51,520 bases of DNA from Dysgonamonadaceae bacterium (GTDB lineage Bacteria; Bacteroidota; Bacteroidia; Bacteroidales; Azobacteroidaceae): NCBI GenBank assembly GCA_031256775.1, contig JAIRPX010000281.1, positions 1 to 51,520 of the forward strand, in the 5' to 3' direction. Both the position numbers and the translations under genes were made by a program. Within the stretch, counting starts at the first letter, position 1. The number at the start of each line of letters is the position of its first letter. The notes under the pieces were generated by a model. It saw only the letters and a list, made by a program, of their open reading frames with translations. It did not search any database and was not told where the DNA came from. Shown piece by piece: positions 30,443-36,840 of this stretch.

Positions 30443-31387
30443 ATGAAACGAACATTTTTTTCAATACTGATTATATTCGCTACGATTATTTCTTTCGCTC
30501 AGGATAATCTTTCAGTTACGCTTCCGAAAGTATCCAAGTCGGCAGTTAATTTCATTGTTGCCAACGATTTAGGACGCAATGGTTATTACGAGCAAAAACC
30601 GATAGCAAAAATCATGGGCTACGTTGCCGAAAACATGGATATTGAAATGGTTGCAGCAGCGGGCGATGTTCATCATTTTGAGGGTGTTGCAAGCATAGCC
30701 GATCCGCTTTGGATGACAAATTACGAACTAATCTACGATCATCCGGAGTTGATGATCGACTGGAATGTTGTTTGCGGCAATCACGAATATCGCGGCAATA
30801 CTCAGGCTGTGCTTGATTATACGCATGTCAGCCGCCGTTGGAACGCTCCTGCAAAGTATTACACGAAAGTAATCACGTCGAAAGACGGTGGTTCTTGCCG
30901 TTTGGTATTTATCGACACCACGCCTTTGATGGATAAATACAGGAACGATACAGTTACGTATCCCGATGCGTACAAGCAAGATGCGACGGTTCAGTTGCAA
31001 TGGATAGATTCTGTTTTGTTACATTCTTCGGAAAAATGGAAAATAGTTATAGGTCATCATCCTTTATATGCGGAAACTAAGAAAGATGAAGAAGAACGCA
31101 TTGATATGCAAACGCGATTAGCTCCCATTCTGGAGAAAAACGGAGTAAACGTCTATTTTTGCGGGCATATTCATAATTTTCAGCACATTCGTCATGCCGG
31201 TTCGTCGGTTAATTATGTAGTTAATTCAGCCGGTTCGTTGTCGCGTCCGGTCAAGTCTGTTGAAGGAACAGTTTTTTGCAGTTCCGATCCTGGTTTCACT
31301 ATTTGTTCGGTTGATAATAAAGCGATTAAGTTTTTCTTTATTAATCATAAAGGAGAAGAAATTCATAATTATACAGTGGTTAAGTAA
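30443..31387 (+). CDS. Secreted metallophosphatase, tartrate-resistant acid phosphatase (TRAP)-like
   Basis: A 314-residue exported phosphatase (signal peptide MKRTFFSILIIFATIISFA). It follows mammalian TRAP closely: FIVANDLGRNG (metal Asp), GDVHHFEGV, VVCGNHEYRG, VSRRWNAPAKYY, VIGHHPLY and FCGHIHNFQH give Asp, Asp, Asn, His, His and His ligands. The Tyr of TRAP's GDNFYFTGV, which binds Fe(III) and gives purple acid phosphatases their colour, is His here (GDVHHFEGV). The metal pair is therefore probably not the classic Fe(III)-Tyr site. It follows the TonB receptor and beta-helix lipoprotein and probably releases phosphate from organic phosphate in the periplasm. Confidence 0.88.
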   Translation: MKRTFFSILIIFATIISFAQDNLSVTLPKVSKSAVNFIVANDLGRNGYYEQKPIAKIMGYVAENMDIEMVAAAGDVHHFEGVASIADPLWMTNYELIYDHPELMIDWNVVCGNHEYRGNTQAVLDYTHVSRRWNAPAKYYTKVITSKDGGSCRLVFIDTTPLMDKYRNDTVTYPDAYKQDATVQLQWIDSVLLHSSEKWKIVIGHHPLYAETKKDEEERIDMQTRLAPILEKNGVNVYFCGHIHNFQHIRHAGSSVNYVVNSAGSLSRPVKSVEGTVFCSSDPGFTICSVDNKAIKFFFINHKGEEIHNYTVVK

Positions 31388-31399
31388 AAAAATAATAGT

Positions 31400-31563
31400 A
31401 AAATTTCGCGTATCTTTATTCTGTAAATTCTCTGGATTGCTTCGCTGTAAACAGCTCGCAATGACGAAGTATTATGCTACGTCATTGCGAAAGCGAAGCT
31501 TGAAGCAATCCAGAGAATTTTTATTCATCTATGTATAAATCAAAAAAAATTTCGCGTATCTTT
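31400..31563. repeat. Module A hairpin flanked by 18-bp direct repeats
   Basis: AAAATTTCGCGTATCTTT occurs exactly at 31400-31417 and 31546-31563. Between them is a back-to-back module A pair: 19-bp perfect arms at 31425-31443 and 31502-31520 (AAATTCTCTGGATTGCTTC and its complement) and inner 10-bp arms at 31457-31466 and 31480-31489 (CGCAATGACG). The gap 31388-31582 has no gene. Confidence 0.85.
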
Positions 31564-31564
31564 G
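31520..31564 (+). promoter_or_regulatory. Promoter of GNAT gene (module P copy)
   Basis: The -7 box TATCTTTG (31557-31564) lies 18 bp before the ATG at 31583. The upstream TTTATTCATCTATGTATAAA resembles the module P sequences at 374 and 34712. The box lies within the second copy of the 18-bp direct repeat. Confidence 0.6.
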
Positions 31565-31582
31565 TATATGTTTTAAGAATTT

Positions 31583-32095
31583 ATGGAAGATAAAATAACA
31601 TTCAGGAAAGCAGAAGTAACAGATACGGAGCGGATTTGGCAAATTATTTTGCAAGCCAAAGAGCAAATGCGTTTGATGAATAGCCGTCAATGGCAAGACG
31701 GCTATCCTGCTATTGAAGACATAACCGCCGATATTGCAAACGGTTATGGATATGTATTGTGTGAAAAAAACGGTGTTATTGCATACGGCGCCATTGTTTT
31801 TGACGGCGAACCGGCTTATGAAAATATTAAGGGAAAATGGTTGACTGATTTGCCTTACGTGGTGGTACACCGTCTGGCTGTTGCCGATGAAGTCAAGCGG
31901 AAAGGTATTGGAAGTTTATTCATGCGTAAAGCGGAAGAACTCAGCCTGCAAAATGGAATCCAAAGCTTTAAGGTAGATACTAATTTTGATAATGTATATA
32001 TGCAAAAAATTCTGTATGCTTTGAATTTTACTTATTGCGGCGAGATTTTTTATGAACACGGAGAACGCAGGGCGTATGAGAAAAAAATTGGTTAA
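31583..32095 (+). CDS. GNAT family N-acetyltransferase
   Basis: A 170-residue acetyl-CoA-dependent acyltransferase. The N-terminal half reads ITFRKAEVTDTERIWQII, then a Trp-rich stretch SRQWQDGYPAIEDI. The acetyl-CoA-binding strand and loop are VHRLAVADEVKRKGIGSLFM (about residues 93-112), with the R/Q-x-x-G-x-G/A-type KRKGIG. The C-terminal FKVDTNFDNVYMQKILYAL and FTYCGEIFY fit the fold. The substrate cannot be told. It is a single-gene unit flanked on both sides by repeat regions. Confidence 0.88.
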   Translation: MEDKITFRKAEVTDTERIWQIILQAKEQMRLMNSRQWQDGYPAIEDITADIANGYGYVLCEKNGVIAYGAIVFDGEPAYENIKGKWLTDLPYVVVHRLAVADEVKRKGIGSLFMRKAEELSLQNGIQSFKVDTNFDNVYMQKILYALNFTYCGEIFYEHGERRAYEKKIG

Positions 32096-32133
32096 GAAAC
32101 AGAGACACGTAGCGCAAAGGCGCGAAATCGTGT

Positions 32134-32333
32134 CGTCATTGCGAGCGTTAGCGAAGCAATCCAGAAATTAGTTATCAGTTTTTAGTTATCAGTTTTTTTA
32201 GTACTGGATTGCTTCAGACTTCGCCTTCGCAATGACGTTGCACAAAACCATGCCGTGCAAAGTATAATAACTGACAACTAATAACTGACAACTGATTCGT
32301 CATTGCGAGCGTTAGCGAAGCAATGACGAATCA
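32134..32333. repeat. Module A composite hairpin plus a chimeric palindrome
   Basis: Arms CGTCATTGCGA (32134-32144)/TCGCAATGACG (32227-32237) and GAAGCAATCCAG (32153-32164)/CTGGATTGCTTC (32204-32215) enclose an AGTTATCAGTTTTTAG tract. A second palindrome has 14-bp perfect arms, TGATTCGTCATTGC (32293-32306) and GCAATGACGAATCA (32320-32333). In that one the GCAATCCAG end has been replaced by GCAATGACG. No gene is evident in 32096-32477. Confidence 0.85.
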
Positions 32334-32419
32334 ATTTTTAGCTTTTTAGTTCATACCGTGTCTTTTTTTGTCTCAAAAATAATTTATTTTCATATTGTGA
32401 CTAAAATTGTTTTTCTTTT

Positions 32420-32452
32420 TTTGCAAACATCAGCGAATAACCTATACCTTTG
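32420..32452 (+). promoter_or_regulatory. Promoter of the DUF3575-DUF3868 unit
   Basis: TTTG at 32420-32423 (-33) and TACCTTTG at 32445-32452 (-7) are separated by 21 bp. Transcription would begin near 32460. Confidence 0.65.
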
Positions 32453-32633
32453 CGATGTTTTTTGAAAATAAAGAAAGATGAGGCATAAAACAATAATCTG
32501 TTTTCGCAACAGTTACAGACAGCAACATAAGCAAAGTGAAAATTCATCAATGGTTACAGACAAAATGATTGATAATAAATCGTGTATAAATTCGTCAACA
32601 TCTTCCAATCCTGTTGAACGGGGAAGTAAAAAA

Positions 32634-33215
32634 ATGGCGCCACTGAAAATTGTTTTCTATTCAATGTTTTTTTCACTTGTTTTTCTGCATTTTTCAAATA
32701 CCTATGCACAATCGGCGGCGGAGAAAACTAACTTGTTGGGCTGGGCAACGCTGTCGCCAAATATTGGAACTGAGTTTGCTGTGATGAATAAGACGAATAA
32801 ATGGAGCTTGGATGCTCAACTCTCGTATCATCCGTGGAAACCATTTTCAGGAAGGAGCTTGCGTCACTGGCTTGCGTCTCCGGAGTTGCGTTGGTGGTAT
32901 TGCCGCAGATTCGAAGGATCTTTCTGGGGAGTTCACCTGCTTGGAGGAGAATTTAATGTTCATGACCTGCCTTTGCTCGGAATGTCGAAAGAGTATGAAT
33001 ACTCCGGTTATCTTATTGGAGGCGGCATAAGCTATGGCTACCAGATTCCGTTATCACCGCGTTGGGGTATGGAGTTTACAGCGGGGATAGGTTATGTGTG
33101 GATTTCTTACGACAAATACGAGTGTAAGGAATGTCGTGAAAAGGTAGCTGAAGGTAATTATAATTATTATGGACTCACGCGGCTGGGAGTATCGCTTATT
33201 TACTTCCTGCAGTAG
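32634..33215 (+). CDS. DUF3575 domain protein (fimbrial-locus type outer-membrane protein)
   Basis: Exported protein of the DUF3575 family, often encoded near Mfa/Fim fimbrial genes in Bacteroidales. From the ATG at 32634 it has 193 residues with a clean signal peptide (MAPLKIVFYSMFFSLVFLHF, cut after AQ). Beta-strand segments follow that suggest a small membrane barrel (FAVMNKTNKWSLDAQLSYHP, FWGVHLLGGEFNV, SGYLIGGGISYGYQIPL) and a CKECREK turn. The reading frame is open further to an ATG at 32478, which would put 52 unusual Ser/Asn-rich residues before the signal peptide. That start is closer to the promoter but less credible. The DUF3868 gene follows at 25 bp. Confidence 0.78.
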   Translation: MAPLKIVFYSMFFSLVFLHFSNTYAQSAAEKTNLLGWATLSPNIGTEFAVMNKTNKWSLDAQLSYHPWKPFSGRSLRHWLASPELRWWYCRRFEGSFWGVHLLGGEFNVHDLPLLGMSKEYEYSGYLIGGGISYGYQIPLSPRWGMEFTAGIGYVWISYDKYECKECREKVAEGNYNYYGLTRLGVSLIYFLQ

Positions 33216-33240
33216 TTTTGAGTTGCTAAAATTAAAAGTT

Positions 33241-34359
33241 ATGAGAGAGCAATACATAATTAACAAACATTTGGCGTTTTATTTTACGCTGTTTATGCTG
33301 TTTTTTGCAGGGCAACTTTGCGGACAGGAAAATGAAGTTGTAAAGATTACTAATGTATCAAACGTTATATCTGACGACAGTCTGAAAGTGCATTTTACAC
33401 TGACAGCTAACAATCTGGTAATAGGCAGGCAGGAATCGCTAACGCTCTTTCCGCGAATAACAAACGGGAAAATTTTCATTGAACTTCCTGCTGTTGTTTA
33501 CAGCGGCGGACTTCGTTGGAAATTCGACGAGCGCAAACGATTTTTTGATATGCAACCGCAACAGCCTGTTTATCATACATATACAAAAATAAATAAAAAT
33601 GAAGAATACAGACTTGATTATGAAGTCTCTGTTCCTTATTTATCTCAGGTAAAAATGAGCAAATTAATTGTGGAACATCATTATGACGACTGTTGCACTG
33701 ATTATTCTATTCATGAGGATAGTTTTTCGTTTGATATTGAGGAACCGGTAATAGAAGAACCGCCTACGCCAGAGCCTGAACCAGAGCCTGAACCAGAGGT
33801 TATTATACCGGAACCCGAACCAATAGTGGAACCGCCGGTAATAGAAGAACCGGTTACTCCGCCGCCTCCTCCTGAGCCAGTCAAACCAAAAGTTAAAAAA
33901 GAAACGCTCTACATAGAATATCCGGTAAGGGAGTATAATATTCTTGCAAATCATGGTAAAAACCAGTTGGAACTGAATAAGTTGGATAATATGCTGGAAG
34001 GTTATCACGGAAGAATATGGATAAAAGCTTATGCTTCTCCGGAAGGCAGTTATGATGCTAACGAAAAGCTGGCAATAAATCGCGCAGAAGGTTTTAAAAA
34101 ATATCTATTGCAACATTATCAGTTAAGCACTATTAATGTCGCACATGTAGCCGAAGATTGGGAGGGATTGCGAAAACTGATCGTGGAAAACGATATTCAA
34201 GGAAAAGCAGAAGCTTTGAAAATTATCGAAGGTGTAGATGTTTTTGATGGCAGAGAGAAAAAATTGATGAATTTACGTGGCGGCGAATTATGGCGGAACT
34301 TGTCGCAATATTTCAAGCAACTGCGAAGAATAGAAATTGAAATAGAAGACGAAGATTAG
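33241..34359 (+). CDS. DUF3868 domain protein with Pro/Glu linker and OmpA-like C-terminus
   Basis: A 372-residue exported protein. The signal peptide (about residues 1-28, ending LCGQ) is followed by a DUF3868-like beta domain (about 30-180, VVYSGGLRWKFDERKR) and a rigid Pro-Glu linker with repeated PEPEPE (about 185-240) like that of TonB. An OmpA-like domain (about 245-372) contains YASPEGSYDANEKLAINRAE. The linker could span the periplasm, with the OmpA part gripping peptidoglycan. Related genes assist fimbria assembly. The frame extends upstream to 33169, but that overlaps the DUF3575 gene and precedes the signal peptide, so 33241 is used. No fimbrillin gene follows. Confidence 0.82.
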   Translation: MREQYIINKHLAFYFTLFMLFFAGQLCGQENEVVKITNVSNVISDDSLKVHFTLTANNLVIGRQESLTLFPRITNGKIFIELPAVVYSGGLRWKFDERKRFFDMQPQQPVYHTYTKINKNEEYRLDYEVSVPYLSQVKMSKLIVEHHYDDCCTDYSIHEDSFSFDIEEPVIEEPPTPEPEPEPEPEVIIPEPEPIVEPPVIEEPVTPPPPPEPVKPKVKKETLYIEYPVREYNILANHGKNQLELNKLDNMLEGYHGRIWIKAYASPEGSYDANEKLAINRAEGFKKYLLQHYQLSTINVAHVAEDWEGLRKLIVENDIQGKAEALKIIEGVDVFDGREKKLMNLRGGELWRNLSQYFKQLRRIEIEIEDED

Positions 34360-34710
34360 AATATTAGAGTTTAGATATTAGATATTAGAGTTTAGATATT
34401 AGAGTTTAGATCTCGCTGGCGCGGCTTTGTAAGCCGTGCCTGTTTTTTACACATTATTGTAGCGCAATTTTCATAACCGCAGGCGAGCGATAGCGTTGCC
34501 TGTGGTAGTAAGAATGTAATAAGCAACTTCGTATAACACAGGGTTTTACTGGTAAGAACTCATATTTAGTATTTTATAAAATTATTATACCAAACTCACG
34601 TTAAAATATATTTTTTCGGAAGAATTTACCCGTCTATGTGTAAATCGAAAAAATTCATGTATATAAAGCAACGTTGTTGCGAAAGTGAAGCCTGAATCAA
34701 TCCAGATAAT
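34360..34710. repeat. Mosaic repeat region: 7-mer tract, module C, degenerate P and module A
   Basis: An AGAGTTTAGATATT tract (34365-34410) runs from just after the stop codon and is followed by a GCTGGCGCGGC segment. The module C hairpin is at 34474-34508, with imperfect right arm GCCTGTGGTAG. A fragment resembling the module B tail (ACACAGGGTTTTAC) lies near 34518-34532. A degenerate module P copy lies near 34627-34668, followed by a module A half (TTGCGAAAGTGAAGCCTGAA). No gene is visible in 34360-34827 apart from a 9-codon ATG-to-stop run at 34779. Confidence 0.75.
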
Positions 34711-34711
34711 C

Positions 34712-34753
34712 TTTATTTGTTTGTGTGTAATTTGAAAATTTCATGTACCTTTG
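34712..34753 (+). promoter_or_regulatory. Promoter of the small-ORF/EreA-like unit (module P copy)
   Basis: The -7 box TACCTTTG lies at 34746-34753. TTTG at 34720-34723 is 22 bp upstream. The stretch TTTATTTGTTTGTGTGTAAT nearly repeats that at 374-393 before the meaB-like gene, and a degraded copy lies at 34627-34668. Confidence 0.6.
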
Positions 34754-34827
34754 CCGTATTAAATAATAAAAAAGATTTATGAAAAAATATATTATTTTTT
34801 TGACGTAATATATAACAAATTTATCTT

Positions 34828-34935
34828 ATGTTTTGGAGGAACAAAGAAAAGGCTAAAAATTTAGAAGAATTATTGGAACAATTTTCAATAGATGCTATCC
34901 ATTTAGTAGAAACGGAAAACGATATTCAATCATGA
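34828..34935 (+). CDS. Small 35-residue protein coupled to the downstream gene
   Basis: ATG at 34828 opens a 35-codon frame: MFWRNKEKAKNLEELLEQFS, then IDAIHLVETENDIQS. It has a basic N-terminus and an acidic amphipathic helix, with no signal peptide or Cys. Its TGA (34933-34935) overlaps the ATG of the next gene (34932-34934) in an ATGA arrangement, the usual sign of translational coupling. It lies 75 bp after a promoter -7 box. I recognise no family. It could be a real small protein, a leader peptide that sets translation of the secreted protein, or a gene remnant. Confidence 0.5.
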   Translation: MFWRNKEKAKNLEELLEQFSIDAIHLVETENDIQS

Positions 34936-36488
34936 AGAAGTTATTTATATTTTTATTATTGGTTATCGCTTGTACAGCAAGCCATTCGCAAGATTTTGTC
35001 ATAACAAGTGTGGATAAACAAGTGAAAGAATATGGGGAAAAATTTGATTTTTCTACGCCATTGGATGCTTATGTTTCTTTTCAATATTTGTTGGCAAAAG
35101 GGAAAAATAGTATGTTTCGGAATGTCAGTTCGTTTAAAATCCAACCGGCTATCTCTAAAAATGCAAAAGATGTCGGCGTTCCGGAAAATTACAAAAACTT
35201 TCTTATTAATCAGACAATTAAAGGAGTTGTAACTTATAAAGATCCTGTTGCAGCCGTTGTCTGTTCGTATCAAGATTCTCTTTACTCTTTTCGTTATTTT
35301 ACTCTTGAAGAAAACCAATGGTTAAACTGCGGGGAAGATGTGGCAACCGGTTTATCCGCAACTTACGAAAAAGTAAAAAATAACTTAGGCAAAAAACTTT
35401 TGATATTGCGTAAAATCAATGAAATAAAGCAATATCCGACAGATACTATGGCTTTTGTAAATTATCTGGAAAAACAGGGAAAAATTCCTCAAAAGTATAT
35501 TATTGAAAAACTTATTAAACATAGAATAGTTGTTTATGGAGAGATTCACCGGCGAAGAATTTCTTGGGAATTAATGCAGGAAATTATTAATGACCCGACT
35601 TTTCATAAGACTACCGGCACAATTTTCATGGAATTATCATCCGACAAGCAAAATTCTATTAATAAGTTTTTTAGCAATAAAGAATTAGATACTGAAATTA
35701 TCAAGAATATCTTTCGGGAGATGCAATTAGATGGTTGGTACGACAGGGGCGGGTATGAATTTCTTATTTCATTGTGGAAATTGAATAAGAGTTTGCCTGA
35801 AAAAGAAAAAATCAGAGTGGTTTTCGCAGATGTTCCTATGCCTTTAAGTACATTAAGAACGAAAGAAGAATATAAAGATTTTCAAAAAAACTTTAGAGAC
35901 AGGAATGAGCAAATGGCAAATATCATAGAATATACCGTAAAAAACTCGCCGGACAAAAGACATAATCTGTTTATTGTAGGAATGGGACATGCCTGTAAAT
36001 CGCCAACAATTCACAAGGTAGGCGAATCTCCTACGACAAATTATTCTGCTGTATATCAGCTGGTAGAACGGTTTACTGATGATGATGTATTTTCTATAAT
36101 GCCACACGTTCCGGGCGCAAACGGAAAAGCAAGAGGCGGTATGTTTGATTATGCTTTTGCATACAGAGGCAATAAACCTGTAGCCTTCGATTTACATGAA
36201 AGTCTCTTTGGAAAAGAAGTTTATGAATCTTATGAAGACAATGCCGGAACTTATGAAAACAATTACGATGGATATGTTTTTTTGTGTCCTTTGGAAGATG
36301 AAGAAGGCGATTATTTTTTGTTTGATTTAATTACCGATGATTTTGCCGATGAAATAAAAAGGCGTACAATTGTTGTGGATGCCGAAAATGAAAAATGGTT
36401 CGACGTCGAAAACAAGAACATCACAAAAGAAGCTATGCTCCAGTATTTCAAAAAAGCGGTTAAACCTAAACGGTGGGGAAATATATGA
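34932..36488 (+). CDS. Secreted EreA/ChaN-like fold protein (TIKI-type superfamily)
   Basis: A 518-residue protein with signal peptide MKKLFIFLLLVIACTASHSQ. The C-terminal two thirds recall the erythromycin-esterase/ChaN/TIKI superfamily: VVYGEIHRRRISWELM (GE-x-H motif, about residues 200-215), GTIFMELSSDK (Glu), DGWYDRGGYEFL, RVVFADVP, and a late GMGHACKS His near residue 354. These are the places where the family binds metal or catalyses hydrolysis. Substrate could be an ester, heme or peptide; none can be told from sequence. N-terminal about 180 residues are unassigned. Coupled by ATGA to the 35-residue ORF upstream. The superfamily call is moderate. Confidence 0.65.
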   Translation: MKKLFIFLLLVIACTASHSQDFVITSVDKQVKEYGEKFDFSTPLDAYVSFQYLLAKGKNSMFRNVSSFKIQPAISKNAKDVGVPENYKNFLINQTIKGVVTYKDPVAAVVCSYQDSLYSFRYFTLEENQWLNCGEDVATGLSATYEKVKNNLGKKLLILRKINEIKQYPTDTMAFVNYLEKQGKIPQKYIIEKLIKHRIVVYGEIHRRRISWELMQEIINDPTFHKTTGTIFMELSSDKQNSINKFFSNKELDTEIIKNIFREMQLDGWYDRGGYEFLISLWKLNKSLPEKEKIRVVFADVPMPLSTLRTKEEYKDFQKNFRDRNEQMANIIEYTVKNSPDKRHNLFIVGMGHACKSPTIHKVGESPTTNYSAVYQLVERFTDDDVFSIMPHVPGANGKARGGMFDYAFAYRGNKPVAFDLHESLFGKEVYESYEDNAGTYENNYDGYVFLCPLEDEEGDYFLFDLITDDFADEIKRRTIVVDAENEKWFDVENKNITKEAMLQYFKKAVKPKRWGNI

Positions 36489-36505
36489 TGCAAAGCACGA
36501 TATGG

Positions 36506-36690
36506 TTTTGTGCATCGTCATTGCGAAAGCGAAGCCTGAAGCAATCCAGCATTGAAAACTAAAAGCTGAAAACTAATTTCTGGATTGCTTCGCTAACGCT
36601 CGCAATGACGATGCACAAAATTAAACCGCATAAAATATAACTGAGAACTGAAAACTGAGAACTAAAAACTGAAAACTGAGAACTTTAATA
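36506..36690. repeat. Module A composite hairpin with 20-bp arms, plus ACTGAAAACT tract
   Basis: TTTTGTGCATCGTCATTGCG (36506-36525) pairs perfectly with 36601-36620, and GAAGCAATCCAG (36538-36549) with CTGGATTGCTTC (36580-36591). A GAGAACT/GAAAACT tract follows at 36640-36683. The remainder of 36489-36774 shows no gene. Confidence 0.87.
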
Positions 36691-36774
36691 ATACTCGTAA
36701 TGACGAGACAGCGCAACGTTCCCCGTGTCTTTTGTCTCGTTTATCCTTGTATTGCATAATCATTTGAAAAATAT

Positions 36775-36805
36775 TTTGTTATTTTTCAGAAAATAACTAC
36801 TTTTG
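36775..36805 (+). promoter_or_regulatory. Promoter of alpha-2-macroglobulin gene
   Basis: TTTG (36775-36778, -33) and TACTTTTG (36798-36805, -7) have exactly 19 bp between them. The ATG is at 36841. The transcribed leader begins with TTTGAAGAGTTTTTCA (36802-36817), a 16-mer also found at 311-326. Confidence 0.75.
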
Positions 36806-36840
36806 AAGAGTTTTTCATTCAATTTTTTATACTTGTTTTT

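Noticed and set aside
32478-32633. N-terminal 52-residue extension of the DUF3575 protein
   Set aside because: It would precede a complete signal peptide and has an unusual Ser/Asn/Lys-rich composition. It is kept only as an alternative start.
34779-34808. Nine-codon ORF MKKYIIFLT
   Set aside because: Too short to call. It is probably a remnant of a duplicated signal-peptide start or chance in AT-rich DNA.
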